Origin: an uncultured Clostridia bacterium
GTDB taxonomy: Bacteria > Bacillota > Clostridia > Christensenellales > Borkfalkiaceae
Assembly: GCA_934796775.1 (NCBI GenBank)
Contig: CAKVPH010000003.1
Location: 1-64,000 of the forward strand
Length of the DNA stretch: 64,000 nucleotides
Reading direction: 5' to 3'
A model generated the notes under the pieces. It was not told the DNA's origin. It ran no database searches and worked only from the letters and a program-made list of their open reading frames with translations. The stretch's first letter is position 1. Every line of letters starts with the position of its first letter. Shown here one piece after another: positions 29,340-38,203 of the stretch. The position numbers and the translations under genes were made by a program.

Positions 29340-29906
29340 TCAGGAACGATTATACTTACACATAAGTTCATCTGCCGTCATTCCCGAAACAAAGTCCATA
29401 ACAACATCGGCGGCTTTATTTAAAACAGGAAGAAAAACCTCTTTTTCATCCGCCGGAATATTCATTAAAACGTAGTCGATTAACGGTATATTCGGGTTTG
29501 TGTTTTTAGAACCGATGCGTAGCCTTGGAAAATTTTCCGAGCCTAAAAGCTCGGTAATATTGCGCATACCGTTATGCGTACCGCTATGTCCGCCCGGGCG
29601 ATATCTGAGTCTGCCTTTATCTATATCTATATCGTCGTAAATAACTAAAATATCGCTAAGATCACACTTAAAAAAATCGACAAAAGGTTTTACGCATTCT
29701 CCGCTGTTATTCATAAAAGTCTGCGGTTTTATAAGCAAAACTTTTTCTCCGCGGCAGTTAAATTCGCCGTATATGCCGTTTTTCGCCTTACGGTTTATAG
29801 GACATTTTAGTTTGTCGGATAAAACGTCCAAAGACATAAAGCCTAAATTGTGATAATTAAGAGCGTATTTTGCGCCCGGATTTCCGAGTCCGAAAATAAG
29901 TTTCAT
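29340..29906 (-). CDS. pth: peptidyl-tRNA hydrolase
   Basis: Releases tRNA from peptidyl-tRNA that has dropped off the ribosome. It is 188 residues long. The start is MKLIFGLGNPGAKY, the catalytic His19 is in NYHNLGF, and further signatures are LIKPQTFMNNSGE, VIYDDIDI and PGGHSGTHNGMRNI. It is followed by mfd and preceded by prs with a hairpin between. Confidence 0.97.
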   Translation of the reverse strand: MKLIFGLGNPGAKYALNYHNLGFMSLDVLSDKLKCPINRKAKNGIYGEFNCRGEKVLLIKPQTFMNNSGECVKPFVDFFKCDLSDILVIYDDIDIDKGRLRYRPGGHSGTHNGMRNITELLGSENFPRLRIGSKNTNPNIPLIDYVLMNIPADEKEVFLPVLNKAADVVMDFVSGMTADELMCKYNRS

Positions 29907-29913
29907 TTTTTTA

Positions 29914-29940
29914 AACCAAAAAGGGCTATTACGCCCTTTT
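29914..29940. terminator. terminator between prs and pth
   Basis: AAAAGGGC and GCCCTTTT form an 8-bp stem with a 6-nt loop; the minus-strand tail is TTTTTGG. It separates prs from pth or partly attenuates readthrough. Confidence 0.7.
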
Positions 29941-29983
29941 ATATTTTTAATTATATATTTGAATAAACTAATTTTGATTAAAA

Positions 29984-30946
29984 TTATTCGTTTTCGTTGA
30001 GCTTATAAACGTCGCTCATTCTCTGATCGAGATAAATGTTATTGATAGCCTTAGCCAAAAGCTTTGCTATAGACAATACTTCGATTTTTGCGATTTTCTT
30101 TTCTTCGGGTAAATTTATCGTATCTAATACGACAACTTTTTTTATCGGCGATTGATTTATGCGTTCTATTGCCGAGCCGGATAAAACTGCATGTGTACAG
30201 CACGCGTAAATTTCCTTGGCTCCGTTATCGTAAAGTGCCTGCGCACCTTGGCACAATGTACCGGCAGTATCGATCATATCGTCTACCAAAAGGCATGTTT
30301 TGCCTTTTACATCGCCTATAATGTTCATTATCTGAACCTGATTTGCGCGAGGTCTGCGCTTATCTATAATAGCTATAGGTACATTTAAAATAGAAGCCGC
30401 GGTACGAGCGCGCGAAACGCTGCCTACGTCCGGAGATACGACAACAAAGTTATCGTCAGCCATATTTTTGAAATGTTTGTAAAGAATAGGTCCGCCTTCA
30501 AGATGATCAACCGGTATATCGAAAAAACCTTGAATTTGCGGAGCATGCAAATCTATTGTTAAAATTCTGTCCGCACCGGAGGAAGTAATTATATCCGCTA
30601 CGAGTTTTGCCGTGATGGGATCGCGCGGGCGCGCTTTTCTGTCTTGTCTTGCATAACCGAAATACGGTATGACTGCTGTGATTCTGCCTGCTGACGCACG
30701 ACGAAGCGCATCAATGCAAACTAAAAGTTCCATAAGATTTTCGTTGACGGGATAGGATGTTGCCTGAATAATGAATACGTCGCGTCCTCTGACTGTTTCG
30801 CCTATATGAACGCTGGTTTCCCCGTCCGAAAAATGTCCGACTTCGATAGAGCTGAGTTCTTTGCCCAATTCTTTAGCTATCGCTTCGGCAAGCGGTTTGT
30901 TTGAATTACCTGAGAATAACTGGATTTCTGTGCTATGAGTTATCAT
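29984..30946 (-). CDS. prs: ribose-phosphate pyrophosphokinase
   Basis: Makes PRPP from ribose-5-phosphate and ATP, feeding nucleotide, His, Trp and NAD synthesis. It is 320 residues long. Motifs: [17 protein letters not shown], the flexible-loop ATP site [17 protein letters not shown], and the PRPP-binding [17 protein letters not shown] precedes the ATG, and a promoter is at 30979-31007. It is monocistronic or the head of a prs-pth-mfd unit with a terminator in between. Confidence 0.97.
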   Translation of the reverse strand: MITHSTEIQLFSGNSNKPLAEAIAKELGKELSSIEVGHFSDGETSVHIGETVRGRDVFIIQATSYPVNENLMELLVCIDALRRASAGRITAVIPYFGYARQDRKARPRDPITAKLVADIITSSGADRILTIDLHAPQIQGFFDIPVDHLEGGPILYKHFKNMADDNFVVVSPDVGSVSRARTAASILNVPIAIIDKRRPRANQVQIMNIIGDVKGKTCLLVDDMIDTAGTLCQGAQALYDNGAKEIYACCTHAVLSGSAIERINQSPIKKVVVLDTINLPEEKKIAKIEVLSIAKLLAKAINNIYLDQRMSDVYKLNENE

Positions 30947-30978
30947 AATTCCTCCGCGCGTATTAAATTTGCTCTATT

Positions 30979-31007
30979 ATGATAAAGGAAAAATAAAAAT
31001 TAGTCAA
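30979..31007 (-). promoter_or_regulatory. promoter of prs
   Basis: TTGACT (31007-31002), 17-bp spacer, TATCAT (30984-30979), about 30 bp upstream of the GGAGG site. Confidence 0.6.
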
Positions 31008-31053
31008 CCTAAAAAAATATCAAATACTGATTTTGAGAGAAAAACTTTAGATT

Positions 31054-31563
31054 TTATCGTTTGGCGGAAAAAAATTCCTGCATTACTTCAAGACATTCTT
31101 CTTCCATTACGCCGCCCTTTACCATAAGTTTATGATTAAGCCCCGAGTCGGACGAAAAGTCAAACCGACTCCCGAATGCTCCCGATTTTTTTTCATATGC
31201 GCCGAATATTACGCGTTTTATCCTTGACGATACTATTGCTCCCGCACACATTGCGCAAGGCTCTAAAGTAACATACATTTCGCAATCGTCTAATCTCCAG
31301 CCGAGTTTTTTAGACGCCGCAATTATAGCGTTTATTTCGGCATGATACAAAGCGCAGTTTTTTCTTTCTTTTTTATTTTCCGATACAGCTATGACTACGC
31401 CGTCTTTTACTATAACCGCTCCGACCGGAACTTCGCCGTTTTTTAAAGCGAGCCTTGCTTTTTTTATGGCGAGCTTCATAAAATAATTATCTTTCAAATC
31501 TTGTCGTCTTTTTAGTTCGGCTTGCTTTTCAAGTTGTTTTTTTGACTGAATCAATCCGTTCAT
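31054..31563 (-). CDS. tadA: tRNA-specific adenosine deaminase TadA
   Basis: Deaminates A34 to inosine in the tRNA-Arg anticodon. Zinc ligands and catalysis: HAE (His74, Glu76) and PCAMC (Cys103, Cys106). The 169-residue frame has a charged N-terminal extension of about 28 residues ahead of the usual start (MKLAIKKARLALKNGEVPVGAV), so Met29 at 31479 is an alternative. An AAGGA lies 13 bases before Met1, directly after repeat copy d. Confidence 0.93.
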   Translation of the reverse strand: MNGLIQSKKQLEKQAELKRRQDLKDNYFMKLAIKKARLALKNGEVPVGAVIVKDGVVIAVSENKKERKNCALYHAEINAIIAASKKLGWRLDDCEMYVTLEPCAMCAGAIVSSRIKRVIFGAYEKKSGAFGSRFDFSSDSGLNHKLMVKGGVMEEECLEVMQEFFSAKR

Positions 31564-31581
31564 TTATTATAATAAGTCCTT

Positions 31582-31604
31582 CTATAAGTCGATTATCGGC
31601 TATT
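31582..31604 (-). repeat. dispersed repeat, copy d
   Basis: The minus strand reads ATAGCCGATAATCGACTTAT then AG, then AAGGA, the putative ribosome binding site of tadA. It fills the rlmH-tadA spacer and is identical over 22 bases to the copy at 11858-11880. Confidence 0.8.
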
Positions 31605-31611
31605 ACGTTTT

Positions 31612-32073
31612 TTATTTATGATATTTTGCATTGCTTGAAATCATAAACGCACGATATAATTGTTCAAATAACATAACGCGAAAAAGCGTGTGTGGAAAAG
31701 TCATTTTTGAAAATGAAATTTTTAAATCCGCCCTGTTTTTTATCTTATCCGAAAGCCCGCACGACGAGCCTATAACGAAAGATACTTCGCCTTTAGCGTC
31801 TTTTATTTTTTGCAAGTTTTCGGCAAATTTTTCCGAACTTAAAAATTCTCCTTCTATTGCAAGCACGACTATGTACCCTTTAAGTTTTTTTAAAATTTCT
31901 TCGCTTTCTCTTTCAAGCGCAACGTCGGGCGAAACTCCTTCAAGACTTTGTTCTTTGCATTCCGTCAAAGTTAAATCGCAAAACCTGGAAAGCCTTTTTT
32001 TATATTCGTTTACGGCAGCCTCAAAATACGGTTCTTTTACTTTGCCTACCGTTACTATATTAACTTTAAACAT
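31612..32073 (-). CDS. rlmH: 23S rRNA (pseudouridine1915-N3) methyltransferase RlmH
   Basis: SPOUT methyltransferase of 153 residues acting on 70S ribosomes. The start is MFKVNIVTVGKVKEPYFEAAVNEY. The knot motifs are FVIGSSCGLSDKIKNRADL and the C-terminal KMTFPHTLFRVMLFEQLYRAFMI. The frame extends upstream to 32115, but ATG 32073 matches the family start and has AGG about eight bases upstream. It begins two bases after the CPBP stop, so coupled expression is likely. Confidence 0.95.
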   Translation of the reverse strand: MFKVNIVTVGKVKEPYFEAAVNEYKKRLSRFCDLTLTECKEQSLEGVSPDVALERESEEILKKLKGYIVVLAIEGEFLSSEKFAENLQKIKDAKGEVSFVIGSSCGLSDKIKNRADLKISFSKMTFPHTLFRVMLFEQLYRAFMISSNAKYHK

Positions 32074-32075
32074 AA

Positions 32076-33074
32076 TCAGGCACCTGTTATCCCCGAAATT
32101 AAAACCGAAATCCATAGCGCAACACAGGCAATAATACCTATCGACGAAGAAAGCAAGAACATTTTTCGTTCTTCTTTTTTATCCGCTATTTTTAAATATT
32201 TCTCACATAACTCTTCTTCTCTTTCAGGCTTTTTGCTTTTTAAAAGCATTACAAAGCCTATTACAAAACTTGATAATCCGGCTATCATTATAATTATAGA
32301 AACGACGGCGGGAAAATCAAGCTCTTCACCGAATAAAAAATAAAGCAAAATTACAATAAAATTATTTGCAAAATGAAAAACTATCGATGGGAAAATCGAA
32401 CCGCTTTTTAAAGCCAAAAGCGCGAATACCGCCCCCAAAATAAACTGATAAATAGTTTGTGCCGGATTATGGTGGAACAAGGAAAACAAAATTGCCGAAG
32501 TCAGAACGGCAAAAACGTCGCCAAGCCTTTTTATTCCGTTAAAAATAAGTCCGCGGAACAAAACTTCTTCAAACAATGCAGGTAAAGCGCAAATAATTAC
32601 TACGTCAAGCAAAAAATAACCGAGGTTACCTTGCGGAATAACGGTTGATACCGTTTTATAGCCTATCAGTTTATTTAACGCATTTACAAACAGAGTATTT
32701 ACCGAAGATAGCCCCGCTACGCTCCCGAAAAACAAAAGCACAAAAATCAGCCAGAATTTTTTATTAAAGCTTACAAATCCGGCAGAATATTTCAGCGATA
32801 AATCGTTCTTTTTTATAGAATAAACTATCACCGAGCCGAGAGCAACGGGAGATATTATAAAATTTATAAAAGCGTATACATTGCTTTTTAAAAACTCTTC
32901 ATCCGCATTTTTGCCTGTTACTATAAAAATAATACCTATAATTAAGGATAGAAGCAAAGACGCAAGTATTCCTATTGTAAATATCGTTCCGGAATCAGCC
33001 GCTGGAATAAGGAAATTTTTATATTCTTTTTGATTTTTTTCGTTTTTCATATTTTCATTATATAATAAAACCAC
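32076..33074 (-). CDS. CPBP/CAAX family intramembrane metalloprotease
   Basis: A 332-residue membrane protein with about eight hydrophobic helices. Catalytic motifs are EE169-170 with Arg174 (FEEVLFRG), His201/202 in FSLFHHNP, and FHFANN near 238. The family includes Rce1-like proteases and bacteriocin-immunity proteins; the substrate is unknown. The frame opens at GTG 33074, but ATG 33050 (Met9) is equally plausible. Neither has a ribosome binding site, and TATAAT lies just before Met9, so a leaderless mRNA is possible. Confidence 0.82.
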   Translation of the reverse strand: MVLLYNENMKNEKNQKEYKNFLIPAADSGTIFTIGILASLLLSLIIGIIFIVTGKNADEEFLKSNVYAFINFIISPVALGSVIVYSIKKNDLSLKYSAGFVSFNKKFWLIFVLLFFGSVAGLSSVNTLFVNALNKLIGYKTVSTVIPQGNLGYFLLDVVIICALPALFEEVLFRGLIFNGIKRLGDVFAVLTSAILFSLFHHNPAQTIYQFILGAVFALLALKSGSIFPSIVFHFANNFIVILLYFLFGEELDFPAVVSIIIMIAGLSSFVIGFVMLLKSKKPEREEELCEKYLKIADKKEERKMFLLSSSIGIIACVALWISVLISGITGA

Positions 33075-33130
33075 TTAAAAAGTAAAACGCTTTATTGTTA
33101 CATAAACGAAAAATACAAATAATGCGCCAC

Positions 33131-33196
33131 TTTACAAAAACTTTACTTTAGTTTTACTTTATTTTGCAGGCAAAACTTTTTTTTATCTGCTAAAAT
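33131..33196 (+). promoter_or_regulatory. Pho box (three 11-bp direct repeats) and -10 of the pst operon
   Basis: TTTAC occurs at 33131-33135, 33142-33146 and 33153-33157, exactly 11 bp apart, the helical phasing used by PhoB/PhoP-type response regulators. A TAAAAT at 33191-33196 may be the -10 box, with no good -35. Location upstream of pstS, and a PhoP/PhoR pair encoded at the end of the cluster, support phosphate-starvation control. Confidence 0.75.
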
Positions 33197-33252
33197 CATG
33201 TTGCAAAATGAAAATGAAATATTTTTTAGCAATCTTTTAAAGGAGATAAATT

Positions 33253-34137
33253 ATGAAAAGAAAAACTATTATTTGCTTGCTGACGATTTTTATGCTGACA
33301 TGCTCGTTTGCTTTTGCGTCATGCGGCGGCAATTCTGACAAAGCTTTTGATTCGTCAAAAAACATTACCGTAGTAGCACGCGAAGCCGCCAGCGGTACAA
33401 AATCGGCATTTATGGAACTGCTCGGTCTTAAAGGTAAAAAAGACGTTTCCGGCGTTATAGTATGCACGGGGACGGCGGCAGTTCTCGTAAAAGTAAAAAC
33501 AAATCCTTACGCTATCGGATACGACAGTCTTGGTTATGTAACCGACGACGTAAAGATAGTTAAAGTAAACGGAGTTATGCCTACGATAGAAAATATCAAG
33601 TCCGGCGAATATAAAATTTCAAGACCGCTTTCTATCGTTTATAAAGAAAGTACTCTTTCTTTGCCTCTTTATAACGCTTATTACAGGTTTTTAAAAAGTG
33701 CGGAAGCTCAAGCGATTATAGCCGAAAACGGCTATATTTCAAGCCTTGATAATGCGGCAAATTATACTACCGTAGAAGATCTCGGCGGCGAAATTAAGAT
33801 ATCGGGAAGCACTTCGTTTGAACCGTTAATGAAAAAACTTGCCGCAAAATTCAAAGAACTTCAACCTGCCGTTACAGTTACTGTTGGCGGCGGCGGTTCC
33901 GGTACGGGATATATAAACGCTCAGGGCGGAATATCAGATTTCGGTATGATTTCAGAAACGTTTGCAAACAGCAAAGCTCCCGACTGCGTAAACTACGTTG
34001 TTGCGCTTGACGGTATTGCGGTAATTGTAAATAATTCAAACCCGATTGAAAGTCTTACAACCGAACAGCTTAAAAACATTTACGACTGCGACGCAGGCGA
34101 AAAAGCCATAACAAAATGGAATATGCTCGGTGACTGA
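33253..34137 (+). CDS. pstS: phosphate ABC transporter substrate-binding lipoprotein PstS
   Basis: Captures phosphate outside the membrane. The signal peptide has lipobox Cys24 (AFASCGGN). At 294 residues, the order of the two lobes is notable: one lobe has AREAASGTKSAFMELLG early, and the second has the phosphate-loop motif KISGSTSFEPLMKKLA followed by VGGGGSGTGY. This looks like a PBP-like fold with tandem PstS half-domains, as in several clostridial PstS proteins. AAAGGAG lies before the ATG. First gene of pstSCAB-phoU-phoPR. Confidence 0.93.
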   Translation: MKRKTIICLLTIFMLTCSFAFASCGGNSDKAFDSSKNITVVAREAASGTKSAFMELLGLKGKKDVSGVIVCTGTAAVLVKVKTNPYAIGYDSLGYVTDDVKIVKVNGVMPTIENIKSGEYKISRPLSIVYKESTLSLPLYNAYYRFLKSAEAQAIIAENGYISSLDNAANYTTVEDLGGEIKISGSTSFEPLMKKLAAKFKELQPAVTVTVGGGGSGTGYINAQGGISDFGMISETFANSKAPDCVNYVVALDGIAVIVNNSNPIESLTTEQLKNIYDCDAGEKAITKWNMLGD

Positions 34138-34139
34138 AA

Positions 34140-35033
34140 ATGCTTTATTCAAAAAAAGTAAAACTACAAGATAAGCTTTTTAAAGGCGCATTCTTATTAT
34201 GCGCCTTTTTTTCAGTTACTGCCCTTGCCGTGATTTCGGTATTTTTATTTGCCAACGGCTTGCCGTTTATTTTTAAAACGGGCGTAGGAAATTTTTTATT
34301 CGGAACGTCATGGCACCCGCTCGGAGAACCGCCTTCCTATGGTATTCTACCCATGATTGCAGGTTCGGTTTACGTAACGGCGTTTTCGGTTGTAATAGGA
34401 GCGACTATCGGGCTTTTTACATCGATTTGTCTGTATAAATTTATACCCGAAAAAGCCGTTGCCCCTATAATGCACCTTATAAACTTGCTTGCGGGAATTC
34501 CGTCGGTTATTTTCGGGCTTATAGGTATGACTTATATAGTTCCGTTTGTGAGAGAATATATTTCGCCCACCGGCGTTGGCGAAGGCATTTTTTCAACTTC
34601 GATAGTGCTTGCGGTAATGATTCTTCCTACAATTGTAAGCGTGAGTTTGAACAGTTTAAAAAGTGTACCTAAAGAATATTTTGAGGGGGCTCTCGCTCTT
34701 GGCGCAACAAAAGAACAAGCTACTTTTACCGTAATGCTACCCGCAGCAAAAAGCGGAGTTCTTTCGGGCGTAGTTCTGGCAATAGGCCGCGCTATAGGCG
34801 AAACTATGGCGGTAATTATGGTTATAGGCGGAAGTCCCGAAATGCCCGAGAGCATTTTTCAGAGCGTTATGACTATGACGTCTAACATAGCAATGGGAGC
34901 CATGGAACTTACGGGCGACGCCCTTACCGCGCTTATTTCTACAGGCGTAGTCCTGTTTGTTTTTACACTGCTTTTAAATCTTAGTTTTTCATTTTTAAAA
35001 GATAAAGACGTTTATAAAAAGGAGCGCAAATGA
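34140..35033 (+). CDS. pstC: phosphate ABC transporter permease PstC
   Basis: A 297-residue membrane protein with six predicted helices and the binding-protein-dependent transport signature EGALALGATKEQATFTVMLPAAKSG, which contacts PstB. Characteristic PstC segments are LFGTSWHPLGEPPSYGILPMIAGS and LLAGIPSVIFGLIG. It begins two bases after the pstS stop and overlaps pstA by four bases. Confidence 0.96.
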   Translation: MLYSKKVKLQDKLFKGAFLLCAFFSVTALAVISVFLFANGLPFIFKTGVGNFLFGTSWHPLGEPPSYGILPMIAGSVYVTAFSVVIGATIGLFTSICLYKFIPEKAVAPIMHLINLLAGIPSVIFGLIGMTYIVPFVREYISPTGVGEGIFSTSIVLAVMILPTIVSVSLNSLKSVPKEYFEGALALGATKEQATFTVMLPAAKSGVLSGVVLAIGRAIGETMAVIMVIGGSPEMPESIFQSVMTMTSNIAMGAMELTGDALTALISTGVVLFVFTLLLNLSFSFLKDKDVYKKERK

Positions 35034-35875
35034 TAAAAAACGCAAAAGCACGTAAAGCCTTTTTTAAAGGTCTTAAAATTTTCAGTTATATAACAACGAT
35101 TTTTACCCTTGCGGCTTTAATATTTATTATTGCATTTGTTTTAATAGGCGGAATAAATAAAGTGCCTTTAAAACAGCTTTTTGGCGACGGCAGCGACGGC
35201 GCTTCGATTTTGCCCGCAATTTACGGAACGTTGGCACTTTTGGCAATCGCACTCATAATTGCAATACCTTTGGGAATAGGCGCAGCCGTTTTTCTTACCG
35301 AATACACGAATAAAAAAAGTAAAATAGTAAAAATAATCCGCATTGCTACCGAAACGCTGGCAGGAATTCCATCCATTGTTTACGGTCTTTTCGGATATCT
35401 TATTTTTGTTGCGGCTTTTAAAATGGGTTATACTCTTTTAGGCGGAGGGTTGACTCTTTCGATAATGATTCTGCCCGTTATAGTTCGCTCCACCGAAGAA
35501 AGTCTTATTTCTGTACCGCAAGGCATACGCGAAGGCTCTTACGCTTTAGGCACAAGCAAAGTCCGCACAATTTTTAAAGTCGTTTTACCGTCGTGCGCAA
35601 GCGGAATAGTTACCTCCGTAATTTTAGCTGCGGGAAGAGTTATTTCGGAAAGCGCGGTTTTAATTCTAACTATCGGACAAGTTATAGATATCATTCCCAA
35701 AAACGCTTTGTCGCCCGGCACCAGCCTTGCACTTGATATTTATTATTTTTACAATTACGGATACCCGGATGAAGCCGCAGCAACAAGCGTTGTTTTGATA
35801 ATTCTTATACTTTTTATAAATGCGCTTGCCACTCTTTCAGGCAAACTCATTGCACGCAAAACCGGAGAAAAATAA
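35030..35875 (+). CDS. pstA: phosphate ABC transporter permease PstA
   Basis: A 281-residue permease partner of PstC with six helices. Signature segments are [17 protein letters not shown] and [23 protein letters not shown] (EAA loop). The ATGA overlap with pstC indicates coupled translation. Confidence 0.96.
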   Translation: MIKNAKARKAFFKGLKIFSYITTIFTLAALIFIIAFVLIGGINKVPLKQLFGDGSDGASILPAIYGTLALLAIALIIAIPLGIGAAVFLTEYTNKKSKIVKIIRIATETLAGIPSIVYGLFGYLIFVAAFKMGYTLLGGGLTLSIMILPVIVRSTEESLISVPQGIREGSYALGTSKVRTIFKVVLPSCASGIVTSVILAAGRVISESAVLILTIGQVIDIIPKNALSPGTSLALDIYYFYNYGYPDEAAATSVVLIILILFINALATLSGKLIARKTGEK

Positions 35876-35876
35876 A

Positions 35877-36665
35877 ATGAAACAAATACTAAAAGATAAC
35901 GAATTTACCATAAAAGGAAAAATAAAAGTAACAGACTGCAACCTTTATTACGGAGATTTTCACGCTTTAAAAAACATAAATATTGAAATGGAACAAAATA
36001 AGGTAACTGCCTTTATAGGACCTTCAGGATGCGGAAAATCCACGTTTTTAAAAACACTTAACCGAATGAACGACCTGGTTGAAAATTGCAGGATTTCAGG
36101 CTCGTTTAAAATCGGAAATACGGATATTTATGCAAAAACAACCGACGTAAATTTACTCAGAAAAAACGTAGGAATGGTCTTTCAGAAGCCTAATCCCTTT
36201 CCCATGAGTATTTACGACAATATAGCTTTTGCCCCACGCTCTTTTGGTATAAGAAAGAAAAGCGAACTTGACGAGATTGTGGAAGAATCGCTTAAAAAAG
36301 CAAGTATCTGGGACGAAGTAAAAGACAGACTCAGACAAAGCGCACTCGGGATAAGCGGCGGACAACAGCAAAGATTGTGCATTGCAAGAGCGTTGGCGGC
36401 AAAACCGCAAACTCTTTTAATGGATGAACCTACATCTGCGCTCGATCCGATTTCGACAGGCAAAATAGAAGAACTCATTGAAGATCTGAAAAAAGAGCTT
36501 TCGATTATAATAGTTACCCACAACATGCAACAGGCAACGCGAATTGCAGATAAAACAGCATTCTTTTTGCTTGGTGAACTTATAGAATACGGGGACACCG
36601 AACGCGTCTTCTCTTCGCCGGAAAACAAAAAAACCGAAAATTATATAACGGGACGTTTCGGCTGA
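35877..36665 (+). CDS. pstB: phosphate ABC transporter ATPase PstB
   Basis: A 262-residue ATPase energising phosphate uptake. Walker A is GPSGCGKST, the Q-loop is [19 protein letters not shown] (a PstB hallmark), the signature is [16 protein letters not shown], and Walker B is [13 protein letters not shown]. An upstream in-frame start at 35820 lies inside pstA and is rejected: the ATG at 35877 has GGAG nine bases upstream and begins two bases after the pstA stop. Confidence 0.97.
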   Translation: MKQILKDNEFTIKGKIKVTDCNLYYGDFHALKNINIEMEQNKVTAFIGPSGCGKSTFLKTLNRMNDLVENCRISGSFKIGNTDIYAKTTDVNLLRKNVGMVFQKPNPFPMSIYDNIAFAPRSFGIRKKSELDEIVEESLKKASIWDEVKDRLRQSALGISGGQQQRLCIARALAAKPQTLLMDEPTSALDPISTGKIEELIEDLKKELSIIIVTHNMQQATRIADKTAFFLLGELIEYGDTERVFSSPENKKTENYITGRFG

Positions 36666-36770
36666 AATATTTATAAAACGTATTTTTACACACCCATTGA
36701 TTATTTAATAAGTAATTATTCTGAAAAATATATAAATTAATTTGAAATAAGGAGAAAAATAAGTTATACT

Positions 36771-37424
36771 ATGAGTATAAGAAATAAATTTGAAAACGAA
36801 TTAAAACAGGTTTTTGAAAAGCTTGCCGACATGTGCCACAACACCGAGCTTGCAATAGAAAAATCAATAAACGCGCTTAAATTCCGCAATGATGCGCTCG
36901 CAAAAGAAGTTATGTCGGAAGATAAAAATATAGACAAACTCGAGCGGGATATCGAGCAGGACTGTTTGAAAATTTTACTTATGGAACACCCCGTAGCAAG
37001 CGACTTCCGCGACGTATCGGCGGCTCTAAAAATGATAACAGACCTTGAGCGAATAGCAGATCAAGCTGCAGATATTTGCGAAATATCCCTTCAGTTTAAA
37101 GGCGAAAAATTTATTAAAGAACCGGAACATATCGAAATGATGTCTAAAATCGTAATCGGTATGGTAAAAGACGGAGTTACAAGCTACATAAACAGAGATT
37201 TAGACACAGCACGCTCGCTTGACAGGCGAGATGATCGCGTTGACGAGCTTTTTGAAACAGTAAAAAGCGATCTCGTCTGCCTTATCCGCCAAAATCCGGA
37301 TAATGCAGATCAAGCTATTTTATTTATGATGATAGCAAAATATCTTGAAAGAATCGGCGACCATGCCGTGAATATAGGCGAATGGGCTGAGTACGCCGCA
37401 ACCGGTTTTCATAAACCGGGCTAA
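36771..37424 (+). CDS. phoU: phosphate signalling regulator PhoU
   Basis: A 217-residue all-helical protein with two PhoU repeats. Each has the metal-binding E/D...D pattern (DKLERDIEQDCLKIL; RDDRVDELFETVKSDL) and RIADQAADI / RIGDHAVNIGEW. It signals transporter status to the PhoR kinase and restrains uptake. The only strong ribosome binding site (GGAG at 36751) is 16 bases before the ATG, an unusually long spacing, with no nearer alternative start. Confidence 0.95.
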   Translation: MSIRNKFENELKQVFEKLADMCHNTELAIEKSINALKFRNDALAKEVMSEDKNIDKLERDIEQDCLKILLMEHPVASDFRDVSAALKMITDLERIADQAADICEISLQFKGEKFIKEPEHIEMMSKIVIGMVKDGVTSYINRDLDTARSLDRRDDRVDELFETVKSDLVCLIRQNPDNADQAILFMMIAKYLERIGDHAVNIGEWAEYAATGFHKPG

Positions 37425-37456
37425 AAACCATTCAGCTCACATATTTAACCCAAAGT

Positions 37457-37480
37457 GCCGATAATCGACCTATAGCCCAA
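37457..37480 (+). repeat. dispersed repeat, copy e
   Basis: The plus strand reads GCCGATAATCGACCTATAGC then CCAA, followed by the AAGGAG ribosome binding site of the response-regulator gene. It sits in the phoU-phoP spacer in the orientation of the genes. AAAGT and ACTTT flank it. Confidence 0.78.
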
Positions 37481-37494
37481 CTTTAAGGAGTAAG

Positions 37495-38166
37495 ATGAAC
37501 GATAAAAAACTTATTTATGCCGTCGACGACGAAGCTTCGATTCGCGAGGTTTATGATTATGCTCTTACAAGCGCAGGCTTTAACGTAAAAACTTTTTGCG
37601 ACGCAAGCGAACTTTTTTCGGAGTGCAAAATTTGTATTCCTTCCCTTTTTATACTCGACATAATGCTCGAAGGCATAGACGGGTACGAAATTCTTAAACG
37701 ATTGAAAAATTCAGCCGAAACAAAAGACGTTCCCGTTATAATGGTTTCATGCAAAACAAGCGAAATAGACAAAGTAAGAGGTCTTGACTTAGGCGCGGAC
37801 GATTACATATCGAAACCATTCGGCGTAATGGAACTGATTGCGCGAATAAACGCAAAGTTAAGATTTATAAAGCCGATTGATAAAAGTGTGGTTTATAAAA
37901 ATATTACTATCGATAACGAAAAACATATTGTTACGGTAGACGGTAAAATTTGCAACTTAACATTAAAACAGTATAAACTTTTGGAATTGTTCATAAAAAA
38001 TCCCGAAAAAGTTTTATCGAGAGATTTCCTTTTAGACAACGTTTGGGGCGAAAACTACGGAGAAACGCGAACGCTTGACATTCACGTTAAAGATTTAAGA
38101 AAGATTTTAGCTGATAGTTCGGTTCAGATTGAAACAGTACGCGGCGTAGGTTACGTATTGAAGTAA
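37495..38166 (+). CDS. phoP: OmpR/PhoB-family response regulator, probable PhoP
   Basis: A 223-residue two-component regulator. The receiver domain has acidic pocket DDE (11-13), phosphoacceptor Asp55 (FILDIMLEG) and conserved Lys in MVSCKTSE. The C-terminal winged helix has LTLKQYKLLELFIKNPEKVLSR and GETRTLDIHVKDLRK. Position after phoU and before a PAS histidine kinase identifies it as the phosphate regulator, likely binding the TTTAC box upstream of pstS. AAGGAG precedes the ATG. Confidence 0.9.
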   Translation: MNDKKLIYAVDDEASIREVYDYALTSAGFNVKTFCDASELFSECKICIPSLFILDIMLEGIDGYEILKRLKNSAETKDVPVIMVSCKTSEIDKVRGLDLGADDYISKPFGVMELIARINAKLRFIKPIDKSVVYKNITIDNEKHIVTVDGKICNLTLKQYKLLELFIKNPEKVLSRDFLLDNVWGENYGETRTLDIHVKDLRKILADSSVQIETVRGVGYVLK

Positions 38167-38203
38167 TCATAAATATGCAATTTTTGTTTTTTTTTGAATA
38201 AAT

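Noticed and set aside
31631..32134. 167-codon plus-strand frame opposite rlmH
   Set aside because: Mirror of a well-supported conserved gene with no independent start signals.
38175..38201. Eight-codon upstream ORF before phoR
   Set aside because: No ribosome binding site and low-complexity content (Phe run); probably chance.
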